DNA of 64,000 bases from Actinophytocola oryzae (GTDB lineage: Bacteria > Actinomycetota > Actinomycetes > Mycobacteriales > Pseudonocardiaceae): NCBI RefSeq assembly GCF_004364325.1, contig NZ_SOCP01000009.1, forward strand, positions 368,586 through 432,585. Direction: 5' to 3'. The position numbers and the translations under genes were made by a program. Below are positions 24,576 to 33,351 of this stretch, piece after piece. How positions within the stretch are numbered: the first letter of the stretch is position 1; every line of letters starts with the position of its first letter. A model generated the notes under the pieces. That model worked only from the letters and a program-made list of their open reading frames with translations, was not told where the DNA came from and did no database searches.

Positions 24576-25784
24576 TCACCCCTGGCCACGACGCAGCAGC
24601 AGGAGTGGCGTGGCGAGGAGCGCCACCCCCGCGAGGGCGAGGGCCGCACGTGGGCCGGTGACCTGCGCGAGAAGCCCCCACAGCACGGTGATCGACGCGA
24701 TGCTGACGCTGCTCGTGATCGACCAGGCGGTGAGCACCCGCGCCTGGCGGTCCTCGTCGGTGTTCCTCAGCCGGTAGGCGACCAGGACGGGGTTGAACAG
24801 GCTGATACAGGCGATCAGCCCCAGCTCGGTGACGATCACGACCACGAGTCCCGCCACGCCCGGCTGGATGAACACGAGCCCGACGGGCCAGCAGGCACGC
24901 ACCGTGCCGAACACCCGCAGCACCGCCCGCTCCCCGAGCCGGCGGACGACGCGGCGCGCGAGCCGGGACCCGACCAGCCCGCCGACGCACGGCACCGCGA
25001 ACGCCAGCCCGTACTGCCAGACCGGGAACCCCAGCTCCGAGAGCATCAGCACCGACAGCAGCGGCTCCGTCGCCATGATCAACCCGTTGACCAGCATGAC
25101 GTTCACGAAGAACCGGCGCAGCGTGCGGTGGGCGAGGAGGTAGCGCCACCCCTCGACGACGTCGCCCCATCGGCGTGCCGGGGCCGTCCGCGCCGGCGGG
25201 GGCCGCTCCGGCTCCCTGATCGCGGTGATGCCGAGCGCCGAGAGGAGGTAGCTCACCGCGTCGAGGACGACCGTGGTCACCGGCCCCAGCAACCCGATCG
25301 CCGCACCTCCCAGCGGCGGCCCCACGATCGTCGCCGACCAGGTGGTCGACTCGAAACGGCTGGTGGCCACCAGGAGCCGGTCCGCGGGGACGACCGTCCT
25401 GAGGTAGGCGCCGCTCGCGGCGGCGAACGCGATCTTCGCCGCCGCCGTGACGATCGCGACCACCAGCAGCTGCGCGAACGACAACGCGCCGAGCCAGTAG
25501 ACGAGCGGCACGGACGCCAACACCGCGAAGCGGGCCACGTCCGTGGCGATCATGACGGGTCGCTTGGCACGGAACTCCGTCCACGGCCCGAGCGGGACCG
25601 CGAGCAGCGCCCCGATCGCGAGCCCCGACGACGACAGGACCGCCACCTCGGCCGAACCGGCGTGCAGGACCGTGATGGCGACCACCGAGAGCGCGCCGAA
25701 GCCGAGCCCCGTCCCGTAGGCGCTGACCGCGTAGGCCGCCCACAGCCACCCGAACGTCCCGCCCAGGCTCGTTCTCCGCCACAT
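24576..25784 (-). CDS. MFS transporter (drug/siderophore exporter-like)
   Basis: 402 aa, about twelve hydrophobic segments. The N-terminus GTFGWLWAAYAVSAYG and later LATSRFESTTW fit the MFS_3 (EntS-like) exporter family. Frames starting further upstream would run into the divergent LysR gene, so the ATG at 25784 is taken. Control by the divergent LysR regulator across 129 bp holding two similar dyads is likely. Confidence 0.82.
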   Translation of the reverse strand: MWRRTSLGGTFGWLWAAYAVSAYGTGLGFGALSVVAITVLHAGSAEVAVLSSSGLAIGALLAVPLGPWTEFRAKRPVMIATDVARFAVLASVPLVYWLGALSFAQLLVVAIVTAAAKIAFAAASGAYLRTVVPADRLLVATSRFESTTWSATIVGPPLGGAAIGLLGPVTTVVLDAVSYLLSALGITAIREPERPPPARTAPARRWGDVVEGWRYLLAHRTLRRFFVNVMLVNGLIMATEPLLSVLMLSELGFPVWQYGLAFAVPCVGGLVGSRLARRVVRRLGERAVLRVFGTVRACWPVGLVFIQPGVAGLVVVIVTELGLIACISLFNPVLVAYRLRNTDEDRQARVLTAWSITSSVSIASITVLWGLLAQVTGPRAALALAGVALLATPLLLLRRGQG

Positions 25785-25807
25785 GTCCGATACCCCCGGC
25801 TCGTGGA

Positions 25808-25820
25808 CAACGCCCTGTTG
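25808..25820. promoter_or_regulatory. Dyad CAAC-N5-GTTG, first of two in the MFS/LysR intergenic region
   Basis: CAAC (25808-25811), GCCCT, GTTG (25817-25820). The same CAAC-N5-GTTG pattern recurs 74 bp away (about seven helical turns), as expected for a LysR-type regulator bound to two phased sites between divergent genes. Confidence 0.45.
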
Positions 25821-25879
25821 CCACGGAGAGGGAAGCCGATCCCGGGGCCTGGGCACCAACAACGGTTCGATCGGCGTGT

Positions 25880-25896
25880 CACAACCCGTCGTTGTG
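25880..25896. promoter_or_regulatory. Dyad CACAAC-N5-GTTGTG, second of two, 18 bp before the LysR start
   Basis: CACAAC (25880-25885), CCGTC, GTTGTG (25891-25896): perfect 6-bp arms. Its core repeats the CAAC-N5-GTTG dyad at 25808. Being close to the LysR GTG at 25914, it would suit autorepression. Confidence 0.5.
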
Positions 25897-25913
25897 GGAG
25901 TAGGTTCCGGCTC

Positions 25914-26948
25914 GTGGAGCTGGACGCCGTTCGCACCTTCGTCGCCGTCGCCGGCACCGGCCAGTTCCAGGCCGCCGCCGACGAGCTGGGCATCACCCAG
26001 CAGGGCGCCTCGAAGCGTGTCGGGGCCCTGGAACGGGAGCTGGGGGTTCGGCTGTTCGCGCGGGAGGCGCGGGGCGTCCGGCTCACCGTCGACGGGCAGG
26101 CGTTGCTGCCCCACGCCCGCGAGCTACTCCGCGCCGCCGAACGCGTCACGGCGGCCGTGACGCCGGGGCGCCGGCCACTGCGGATCGACGTCGTCAGCCG
26201 CAGGATCGCACCGGCCGCCATCCTGCACGCCTTCTACCAGCAGCACCCCGACATCGAGCTGGACGTCGTCGCCCTGGTCAACGCCGACGCCCCGGCGGCA
26301 CTGGCCGAGGTCGGCGCGGGCACCCTCGACGCGACCTTCAGGTCCCTTCGGGACACCGCCCGCGACCTCCCGCCCGAGCTGCGGTCGGCGCGGGTCGTCG
26401 ACGACCGGCACGAGCTGCTGGTCGGCCCTCGGCACCCGCTGGCGGACGCCAGGTCCGTGACACCGGCCGATCTCGTCGGTCACCCCATCTGGATGCCCGG
26501 CATGACCGACGCCGAGCCGATCGGCTACTACGAGGACCTGGCGAAGGCGTTCGGGCTCACCATCGACACGATCGGGCCGATGTTCGGCATCGAGGCGCTC
26601 CTCGCCGAGCTGGCGGACTCGACCCGGCTGGCCAACCTGGTCGGCAGGGGCTCGCGTTACCTCTGGCCGGAGAGCTACGACCTGCGCCGGATCCCGGTCG
26701 TCGACCCGACGCCGGTCTACCCGCTCTCGGTGGTGTGGCGGGCGGACAACCCGCACCCGGTCCTCGCGAGCTTCCTCGACCACCTCCACGCGAGGTACCG
26801 GGAGACGGCCACCGACGACCTCTGGGTGCCGGACTGGGCGCGTCAGCCGGCCAGTTCCTCCCACAACAGTCGGAAACGCCGCAGCGGGTCGCTCTCGACG
26901 GTGGTCGTGTCGCCGAGCACGAGTGTCCGGCGCGTGTCGGGGGCATAG
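25914..26948 (+). CDS. LysR-family transcriptional regulator
   Basis: 344 aa, GTG start (VELDAVRTFVAVAGTGQF). The N-terminal winged HTH reads FQAAADELGITQQGASKRVGALE (first ~20 residues of the recognition unit) and is followed by the effector-binding domain (LRIDVVSRRIAPAAI). Family members end near residue 310; here about 35 extra residues (SSSHNSRKRRSGS...) are read antisense to the esterase gene because no stop occurs until 26946, giving a 106-bp tail-to-tail overlap. Likely controls the divergent MFS exporter. Confidence 0.88.
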   Translation: MELDAVRTFVAVAGTGQFQAAADELGITQQGASKRVGALERELGVRLFAREARGVRLTVDGQALLPHARELLRAAERVTAAVTPGRRPLRIDVVSRRIAPAAILHAFYQQHPDIELDVVALVNADAPAALAEVGAGTLDATFRSLRDTARDLPPELRSARVVDDRHELLVGPRHPLADARSVTPADLVGHPIWMPGMTDAEPIGYYEDLAKAFGLTIDTIGPMFGIEALLAELADSTRLANLVGRGSRYLWPESYDLRRIPVVDPTPVYPLSVVWRADNPHPVLASFLDHLHARYRETATDDLWVPDWARQPASSSHNSRKRRSGSLSTVVVSPSTSVRRVSGA

Positions 26949-28495
26949 GGGGACCAGTGGGGCAGGCCGGCGCCGTTGGGGTCGCCGGTGCGGGCGAACC
27001 GCACCCACGCCCCGGCGAGGTCGTCGGCGAGCTGCCGCGCTCGTGGCGCGTTGTCGCCGGTGATGGGCGCGTCGGCGTTGTGGAAGACGAGTGCGACGTC
27101 GATGCCGTGGGTGGCCGCCCAGCGGGCGGGGTCGGCGGGCGAGGGCCAGGTGAACAGGTACAGGTAGGCGGGCGCACCGCCGAGCGCGGCCTTGCGTTCG
27201 GCCTGTGCCCTGGCCGCCACGAAGACGCCGCTGTCGGTGCTGATCCTGGCCGCCAGCAGCGCGGGGGAGGCCTGCGGGTATGCGTCCCGGTACTCGGCGA
27301 CCACGCGTGCCGCGTTGTCCGCGCCCGCGAGCGCGCCCGCGGCCGTGAGCAGCCCGGCCTCGGTCAGCTCGGGGTCGGCCGCGAAGGCCGTCGCCTCGTC
27401 CCGGGTCAAGCTGATGATCATGGGCACGTCCCGCGACACCTCGGGCGCGGTCGGCGAGAACGGGTCGCGTGGGATGGCGACACCGTCGACGACCGGGGTG
27501 AACTGTGCGGGCGGGGTGCTCGCCTCCAGCCCCGCCTGTGCGGCGACCAGCATCTCGACGGGCACGTCACGCAGCTCGGTGATCCGCCTCGTGGACAGGC
27601 CGAGCCGCGCGAGCAGACGGCTCGCGTTGCGGGTGCCGGACTCGCGGTTCGCGAGCGTGAGCGTCGATCCACTCTGGACGGCCGCGCGGTGCACCAGTCC
27701 CGCCGCCGAGGGCATGGCGAGCAGCACCGAGGTCTTCGAGCCGCCACCGGACTGGCCGAAAACGGTGACGTTGCCGGGATCGCCGCCGAAGTTGGCGATG
27801 TTCTCCCGCACCCACCGCAGCGCGGCGACCGCGTCGAGCATGCCGTTGACGCCGGCACTCGCCCATTCCGCCGGCGCGCCGAGGTCGGCGAGATGGAGGA
27901 ACCCGAGCAGGCCCAGGCGGTGGTTGACGGTGACCACGACGACGTCGCCGAACCGCGCGAGCGGGTCGCCGTCGAAACCCTGGTGGTTGCCCGAGCCGGT
28001 GGAGAACCCGCCGCCGTGGAAGGAGACCAGCACCGGCCTGCGGGCGGCGCCCGGTCGCGGCGTCCACACGTTGAGCACGAGGCAGTCCTCGTCCTGGCCG
28101 CCGGGCTGGTCGAGCCAGCTGATCAGCCGCGTGTAGTCGAGGCGGGCGCCCGGGATCGGCTGCGGGGCGATGTGACCGAAGCGGTTGGCGTCCCGCACGC
28201 CACGCCACGGCGCGGGTGCCGTGGGCGGCCGGAACCGGTTGGCGCCCCCGGTCGGGCCGCCGTAGGGAATGCCGAGGAACGCGCTCACCCCGGCCGTGCG
28301 CCTGCCCCGGACCCAGCCCGACGCCGTCTCGACCAGCTCGACCCCGCCGCGGGTCGGGGTCACGGACGGGGTCGCGGCGGCGAGGTGCGCGTCGAGCAAC
28401 CCGGCGGCACCGACGAGTGAGGTGGTCGTGAGCAGACCACGACGGCTGATGGCAGACGAGCGGGGAGCATCTGCTGCTGGCGTCATGGCCTCCAT
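26843..28495 (-). CDS. Secreted type-B carboxylesterase (Tat signal)
   Basis: 550 aa from the ATG at 28495 (a second ATG at 28486 is possible). N-terminal twin-arginine signal SAISRRGLLTTTSLVGAAG predicts export folded across the membrane. The mature protein has GGANRFRPP, EDCLVLNVWTP, the oxyanion HGGGFSTGS, and nucleophile elbow FGQSGGGSK of the carboxylesterase/para-nitrobenzyl-esterase family; a candidate catalytic His lies in TWPSPADPARWAATHGID. Hydrolyses ester bonds in extracellular substrates. Convergent with LysR, overlapping 106 bp. Confidence 0.88.
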   Translation of the reverse strand: MEAMTPAADAPRSSAISRRGLLTTTSLVGAAGLLDAHLAAATPSVTPTRGGVELVETASGWVRGRRTAGVSAFLGIPYGGPTGGANRFRPPTAPAPWRGVRDANRFGHIAPQPIPGARLDYTRLISWLDQPGGQDEDCLVLNVWTPRPGAARRPVLVSFHGGGFSTGSGNHQGFDGDPLARFGDVVVVTVNHRLGLLGFLHLADLGAPAEWASAGVNGMLDAVAALRWVRENIANFGGDPGNVTVFGQSGGGSKTSVLLAMPSAAGLVHRAAVQSGSTLTLANRESGTRNASRLLARLGLSTRRITELRDVPVEMLVAAQAGLEASTPPAQFTPVVDGVAIPRDPFSPTAPEVSRDVPMIISLTRDEATAFAADPELTEAGLLTAAGALAGADNAARVVAEYRDAYPQASPALLAARISTDSGVFVAARAQAERKAALGGAPAYLYLFTWPSPADPARWAATHGIDVALVFHNADAPITGDNAPRARQLADDLAGAWVRFARTGDPNGAGLPHWSPYAPDTRRTLVLGDTTTVESDPLRRFRLLWEELAG

Positions 28496-28568
28496 GTCAG
28501 CACCTGCCGCCGCGGGCAGGAACCGTTGCGGCACAAGACTGGCGATTTCACCGATCCGCCCGTTACCT

Positions 28569-28916
28569 GTGTGCCACCGGCCGGACGCCGGTGTCCCGAT
28601 CGTCGTCAACGCCCGCATCGACACGTTCCTGCCCACCGGCGGCATCCCCGCACCGGAGCGCCTCGCGGAGACGGTCGGGCGGGGCAGGCTCTACCGGGAC
28701 GCGGGCGCCGACTGCGTCTACCCGATCGGCGTGCGTGACCGGCACGACCTCGCGACCCTCGTCGAGGAGCTGCCCGGCCCGGTCAACGGCAACACCGGCG
28801 AAGGTCTGGACCTGGCCACGCTCCGGGAGCTGGGGGTGGCACGCGTGTCCTACGGTCCCCGGATCTACCGCGCGGCGCTGGCCGAGCTGAGGTCCGCGGT
28901 CCAGGCGCTGGTCTGA
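28569..28916 (+). pseudogene. 3' fragment of an isocitrate lyase/PEP mutase-family gene
   Basis: The frame from a GTG at 28569 gives 115 residues: PIVVNARIDTFL, then RLYRDAGADCVYPIGV, LPGPVNGNTGE and RVSYGPRIYRAAL match the C-terminal half of the carboxyvinyl-carboxyphosphonate phosphorylmutase group. Full members have 250-290 residues. The N-terminal half, including the first metal-binding and gating loops, is missing, and the carboxylesterase gene starts where it should lie. No homologous sequence precedes it. I take it as a deletion remnant. Confidence 0.72.
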
Positions 28917-28965
28917 CGCATCGGGGATGATCGGGCGGTGGGACCTACTGCCAGAGGAGCGCGAG

Positions 28966-29475
28966 ATGCCCAACCCGCACGTCCCGGCCGGCGGTGAGTT
29001 CGTGCGCAGCCCCAGCGGCGCGCTCGTGCCCGCCGAGATCGACCCCTTCCACCGGGCGCTGCGGCACGTGGCACCCTCGGGCCTCGTCGGGGACACCACA
29101 CAGACCGCCGGCATGCGGCGGCTGGAGGCGATCAGCGGCAAGACCGTCGGCGCGAGCGCACTGTGGATGGGCCAGACCCACGTGCCCGCGTCGACGGCGT
29201 CCGCCAACCACCACCACGGGGCGTCGGAGACCGCCATCTACGTCGTCTCCGGCCACCCGACCTTCGTCTTCCTGGACGTCGACGGGGACGAGCCGACCGA
29301 GACCCGCGTCGAGACCGGGCCGGGCGACTACGTCTTCGTGCCCCCGTACGTCCCGCACCGCGAGGAGAACCCCGACCCGGACACCGAGGCCGTCGTGGTG
29401 ATCGCACGCACCACCCAGGAGGCGATCGTGGTCAACCTCGACGGCCTCGACTGGTCCGAGGTGCGCGTGGAGTAG
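28966..29475 (+). CDS. Cupin-domain protein
   Basis: 169 aa; ATG at 28966 with GAGGAG 6-7 nt upstream, preferred to an in-frame start at 28927. One cupin barrel: motif 1 is ANHHHGASETAIYVVSG (metal-ligand His cluster plus Glu) and motif 2 GDYVFVPPYVPHREEN (third His). Such proteins are dioxygenases, isomerases or sensors; which one cannot be read. It follows the PEP-mutase remnant and is convergent with the IclR regulator. Confidence 0.8.
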   Translation: MPNPHVPAGGEFVRSPSGALVPAEIDPFHRALRHVAPSGLVGDTTQTAGMRRLEAISGKTVGASALWMGQTHVPASTASANHHHGASETAIYVVSGHPTFVFLDVDGDEPTETRVETGPGDYVFVPPYVPHREENPDPDTEAVVVIARTTQEAIVVNLDGLDWSEVRVE

Positions 29476-29482
29476 CCCCGAG

Positions 29483-30280
29483 TTAGTCCCTCGGGGCGGA
29501 GAGCAGCTCGGCGACCAGCTTCGTGGTCCTGCCCAGCAGCGCCGCCAGCTCGGGCAGGCGCTCGTCGGTGATGCGGATCGTCGGGCCCTGGATGGCGATG
29601 GCACCCACCACACCCCCGCCCGGCCGCAGCACCGGCGCCGCCACGGCACGCACGCCAGGGTTGCGTTCCTCGTCGTTGAGTGCCCAGCCCCGCTCACGGA
29701 CCAGCTCCAGCTCCGCCCGCAGCTGGTCGCGGTCGGTGATGGTGCGGTGGGTGGCGCGGTCCAGGTCGCCGAGCCCCTCGATCTCGGCGTCGATGTCGCC
29801 GCACGCGAGCAGGCACTTGCCCATCGCCGAGACGTGCAGCGGGATCCGGGTGCCCGACTCCTGGTTGAACCGCAGCGGCTGGCTCGACATCACGTCCAGC
29901 ACCACGTTGACCTCGTTGCCCGCGCGGATGCCCAGGTTGATCGACTCGCCCGTCTCCTCGGCCAGCTCCTCCAGCAGCGGCAGCGCCTGCTGGTAGCCGA
30001 GCCGCCGCTCCGCCTTGCGCCCGAGCACGACCAGCGCCGGACCCAGTCCGTAGCGCTCGCTGCGTGCGTCCTGGCGGAGCAGCCCGGCCTCGGTCAGCGT
30101 GCGCGCGAGGCGGTGGGCGGTGCTCACCGTCAGGCCCGTCCGCTGGGCCAGCTCCGTGACGCCCACGCTGTCGTCGGTGGCCTCGACGCAGTGCAGCACC
30201 GCGAGCGCACGCTCGACGGCCTGGGCGCCGGACCTCTGCTGGCTGGGTTGCGGGACGGTCACGGCGAAATTTTCGCACAT
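29483..30280 (-). CDS. IclR-family transcriptional regulator
   Basis: 265 aa from the ATG at 30280 (GTG at 30262 also possible). N-terminal HTH: QAVERALAVLHCVEA then LAQRTGLTVSTAHRLARTL. The C-terminal effector domain has SAMGKCLLA and the family end segment VAAPVLRPGGGVVGAIAIQG. It is divergent from a decayed monooxygenase and TauD gene and probably represses them through the TTCCA-N5-TGGAA site at 30360. Confidence 0.9.
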   Translation of the reverse strand: MCENFAVTVPQPSQQRSGAQAVERALAVLHCVEATDDSVGVTELAQRTGLTVSTAHRLARTLTEAGLLRQDARSERYGLGPALVVLGRKAERRLGYQQALPLLEELAEETGESINLGIRAGNEVNVVLDVMSSQPLRFNQESGTRIPLHVSAMGKCLLACGDIDAEIEGLGDLDRATHRTITDRDQLRAELELVRERGWALNDEERNPGVRAVAAPVLRPGGGVVGAIAIQGPTIRITDERLPELAALLGRTTKLVAELLSAPRD

Positions 30281-30359
30281 CAACGCGGTCGCGCCCGGTG
30301 GCGCGGTCCCGCTGACATACGTCACCACCGCCTGGCACCCAACCTCTCGTGGAAGCCTG

Positions 30360-30374
30360 TTCCACACTATGGAA
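30360..30374. promoter_or_regulatory. Putative IclR operator TTCCA-N5-TGGAA
   Basis: TTCCA (30360-30364), CACTA, TGGAA (30370-30374) lies in the divergent region between iclR (30280) and the monooxygenase remnant (30430). TTCCA/TGGAA half-sites are commonly reported for IclR-family proteins, so this is a good candidate autoregulatory operator. Confidence 0.55.
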
Positions 30375-30429
30375 ATTGTGGCGGGGCCTGCACCGCCTGT
30401 GCCTGGATGGGAGTGCGAGAGGAGTGGTG

Positions 30430-31338
30430 ATGGCCAGGTTGATCCGGTCGCTCGGTGCTCGCCGCGCCCTCCGCGGCGACCGAACGCCTCGGCCTCGCCG
30501 GCACGATCAACTCGACGTTCAACGAGCCCTACGAGGTGGCCAGGCACTTCGCGACCCTCGACCACCCCACCGGGACGACCACTTCGACATCGAGGGCCAC
30601 TTCAACGTCCCACGCGGTCCCCAGGGCCGGCCGGTGATCTTCCAGGCGGGTGACTCCGACGAGGGCCGCGAGTTCGCCGCCGCCACGGCCGACGCGATCT
30701 TCTCCCGCCACGGCACCCTGGAGGCGGGGCAGGCGTTCTACGCCGACGTCAAGGGCAGGCTGGCGAAGTACGGCCGCGGCCGCGACTCGCTGAAGGTGTT
30801 GCCCGCGGCCACGTTCGTGCTCGGCGACACCGACGCCGAGGCCCGTGAGCACGCCGCGCACGTGCGCCGCCGGCAGGTGAGCGGCCAGACCGCGATCAAG
30901 CTGCTGGAGCAGGTGTGGAACCGCGACCTGTCCGCCCACGACCCGGACGGCCCGCTGCCCGACGTCGACCCGGTCGCGGGGGAGAACACGGTCGCCAAGG
31001 GCAGGGCGAGTGTCCGCATGACCCGCGATCCCCTTGACCAGGCGAGGAAGTGGCGGCAGCTCGCGGCGGAGAAGAACCTGTCGATCCGCGACCTCATGAT
31101 CGAGGTGTCCGCGCGGCAGACCTTCGTCGGCTCGCCCCGGACCGTCGCCGACTCGATCAACGACCTGGTGCAGCGCGATGCCGGCGACGGCTTCATCCTC
31201 GTCCCGCACATCACCCCGGGCGGTCTGGACACGTTCGCCGACACGGTGGTCCCATTGCTGCAGGAGCGGGGCGTGTTCCGCACCGAGTACACCGGCACCA
31301 CCCTGCGCGACCACCTGGGTCTGCCCTCGCTGTCATGA
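30430..31338 (+). pseudogene. Decayed NtaA/SnaA/DmoA-type LLM flavin-dependent monooxygenase
   Basis: An ATG with GAGGAG upstream starts a frame that gives nonsense until ~30590. Family sequence first appears in another frame from 30455 (LAAPSAATERLGLAGTINST, then NEPYEVARHFATLDH), then breaks. The original frame resumes with EGHFNVPRGPQGRPVIFQAG and is intact to the stop (GFILVPHITPGGLDTFADTV). Compared with the ~440-residue family, most of the N-terminal barrel and about 60-70 central residues after the LDH motif are missing, plus a frameshift. The protein would bind FMNH2 to oxidise sulfonates, amines or chelators; it should be inactive. The downstream tauD is intact. Confidence 0.8.
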
Positions 31339-31357
31339 CCGTTCGAGAGGACACCGC

Positions 31358-32230
31358 ATGACCACGACCACGTTGGCGCTGGAACCGTTGACCGTCACGA
31401 TCGGGGCCCGGGTGGCGGGTGTCGACCTGACGGCGCAGCCCGCACCGGAGCTGGTGGCCGCGATCCGCTCCGCCCTGCTGGAACGCAAGATGCTGGTCTT
31501 CCCGGGGCAGCGGCTGACGCCGTCGTCGCACCGCGCGTTCGCCGCGGCACTCGGCGAGCTGACGCCCGCGCACCCGGTGGTGCCCGGCCTGGACGCCGAG
31601 CACCCCGAGATCTACGTGCTCGACAGCGGTGACGGCGGCAAGGCCCCCGTGTGGCACACCGACGTCACGTTCACCCGCACCCCGCCGCTCGGTTCGGTGC
31701 TGCGGGCGGTGTCCCTGCCGCCCGCGGGCGGCGACACGTGCTGGACCGACCTCGAGGCCGCCTACCTCTCGCTCTCCCCGCAGCTGCGGCGCCTGGCCGA
31801 CGAGCTGGAGGCCCTCCACGACGGCCGCGACGACTTCGAGGAGTACCTGCGGGTGCGCCGGTCCGGCGAGGGAAACGTCTGGGAGGGCGAGCTGGTCCGC
31901 TCACTCGACCCGGTCGTGCACCCCGTGGTGCGGGTGCACCCGGAGACCGGCAGACGGAGCCTGTTCGTCAACCCCGGCTTCACCACCCGCCTCGTGGACC
32001 TGACGGAGACCGAGAGCCGCGCCCTGCTCGGCGTCTTCTTCGCGGCCATCGGCAGGCCCGAACACAGCGTGCGCCACCGGTGGACGCCGGGCGACGTCGT
32101 CGTGTGGGACAACCGCAGCACCGCGCACTACGCCGTCGACGACTACGGCGACCAGCAGCGCGTCATGCACCGGATCACCATCCGGGGCGACCGGCCGGTG
32201 GGTCCCGGCGTGACGGCCTCGCCGCGCTGA
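31358..32230 (+). CDS. TauD/TfdA-family Fe(II)/2-oxoglutarate dioxygenase
   Basis: 290 aa, ATG at 31358 with GAGAGG 7 nt upstream. The iron facial triad is visible: His100-x-Asp102 in VWHTDVTF and the distal His257 in STAHYAV; R in HRITIRGD binds 2-oxoglutarate. The family hydroxylates taurine, alkylsulfonates, phenoxyacetates and similar compounds, releasing sulfite or an aldehyde. It is 19 bp after the decayed flavin monooxygenase, which suggests a former sulfonate or aryloxy-acid catabolic operon under IclR control. Confidence 0.87.
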   Translation: MTTTTLALEPLTVTIGARVAGVDLTAQPAPELVAAIRSALLERKMLVFPGQRLTPSSHRAFAAALGELTPAHPVVPGLDAEHPEIYVLDSGDGGKAPVWHTDVTFTRTPPLGSVLRAVSLPPAGGDTCWTDLEAAYLSLSPQLRRLADELEALHDGRDDFEEYLRVRRSGEGNVWEGELVRSLDPVVHPVVRVHPETGRRSLFVNPGFTTRLVDLTETESRALLGVFFAAIGRPEHSVRHRWTPGDVVVWDNRSTAHYAVDDYGDQQRVMHRITIRGDRPVGPGVTASPR

Positions 32231-32336
32231 CCGACACGCCCGCCCGGTCAGGACCATCACTGGCGTGTTTGGCCGCGGTGGCCGTGGGCACCTCACCACC
32301 GAGCGGACGTCGCCGCCAGTGAGTGGAGGAGAAATC

Positions 32337-32696
32337 GTGATCGGTGAGCTCGAAGCCGTCGTGCTGGACACCCGTGACCCCCACCGCCTTGCCGCGTTCT
32401 ACCGGGAGGTGATCGGCGCGGAGATCGTCGTGGAACGGCGTGACTGGGTGACGATAGCGGACCGTCAGGGGCGGAAGCTGTCGTTCCAGACCGCGCCGGG
32501 CCACGAGGCGCCCCGGTTCCCCGACCCGGCAGGCAGCCAGCAGTTCCACCTCGACGTGCATGTCGAGGACGTGGACGAGGCCGAGCGCAAGGTGCTCGAA
32601 CTGGGCGCGACACGCGTGCCCAACGCGAACGAGGACCGGACCTTCCGGGTCTACCGCGACCCCGCCGGACACCCGTTCTGCCTCGTGTTCGACTGA
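32337..32696 (+). CDS. VOC-family (glyoxalase/bleomycin-resistance fold) protein
   Basis: 119 aa from a GTG at 32337 with GGAGGAG 6 nt upstream. Two beta-alpha-beta-beta-beta repeats: VVLDTRDPHRLAAFYREVIG opens the first, and FHLDVHVEDVDEAERKVLE the second. The end YRDPAGHPFCLVFD is the usual glyoxalase-like closing strand. Possible metal ligands are few, so a binding protein or small lyase is as likely as glyoxalase. Seven bp from the convergent phosphatase gene. Confidence 0.82.
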   Translation: MIGELEAVVLDTRDPHRLAAFYREVIGAEIVVERRDWVTIADRQGRKLSFQTAPGHEAPRFPDPAGSQQFHLDVHVEDVDEAERKVLELGATRVPNANEDRTFRVYRDPAGHPFCLVFD

Positions 32697-32703
32697 CGGC
32701 CGG

Positions 32704-33294
32704 TCACGGCCACGCCGGACACCCCCATGCCCGGCCGTCCCACTCGACGAGGAACGGCCGGGCATGGGGCAGGGGAGTACCCCAGACCCGCCCGCCCAGC
32801 CCGCACAGCCTGCCGAGAGCCACGGTGAGACTCGCGACGTGGCCGACCACGGCCACCGTCTCCCCGCGATGGGTGTCGGCGATCCTCCCCAACGCCGAGC
32901 TCATCCTGGCCACCACCTCGTGCCCGGTCTCGCCGTCGCCGACCCGCTGCGTCAGGTCCCCCGCCACGACCCAGGCGTGGAGCACCTCCGCCGTACGTGC
33001 GTGGACCGCCGGGTCGTTCGCCCCTTCGTGTGCGCCGATGCCGACCTCCACCAGCTCCGGCATCGCCGTGATCGCGGCGCCGAGGTGCGCGGCCGTCTGG
33101 CGGGCCCGAAGCGCCGTGCTGGCGTAGACCCTGGTGATCGGTTCGCCCGCGAGCGTCCCGGCCGCGGTGACCGCCTGGCGGCGGCCCAGTTCCGTCAGTG
33201 GCGCATTGGGCACCGCGCCGGCGAGGCGTCCGGTGACGTTGTGGGACTCGCCGTGGCGCAGGCACCACACCCGTACCGAATCCGCCGTCCGCAT
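32704..33294 (-). CDS. Histidine phosphatase (phosphoglycerate mutase-like)
   Basis: 196 aa. CLRHGESHNV (~10-19) carries the phospho-accepting His of the RHG motif; TELGRRQA, STALRARQTA, EVGIGAHEG and VVGHVAS complete the branch-1 histidine phosphatase active site. Broad phosphomonoesterase of unknown substrate. Its start codon directly abuts the SigB-like promoter reading the other way into the DoxX-like gene. Confidence 0.86.
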   Translation of the reverse strand: MRTADSVRVWCLRHGESHNVTGRLAGAVPNAPLTELGRRQAVTAAGTLAGEPITRVYASTALRARQTAAHLGAAITAMPELVEVGIGAHEGANDPAVHARTAEVLHAWVVAGDLTQRVGDGETGHEVVARMSSALGRIADTHRGETVAVVGHVASLTVALGRLCGLGGRVWGTPLPHARPFLVEWDGRAWGCPAWP

Positions 33295-33320
33295 GCTTGA
33301 CACCGCCGCTCCCGGGGTAC
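33295..33320 (+). promoter_or_regulatory. SigB/SigF-type promoter of the DoxX-like/udgX unit
   Basis: GCTT (33295-33298), 16-bp spacer, GGGTAC (33315-33320), followed 31 bp later by the DoxX-like ATG. Matches GNNT-N14-16-GGGTAY, the pattern recalled for Streptomyces SigB and close to mycobacterial SigF. One of four in this 5-kb neighbourhood. Confidence 0.55.
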
Positions 33321-33351
33321 CTCGAAGGTCCACCGTAGAGGAGGTCAACCC

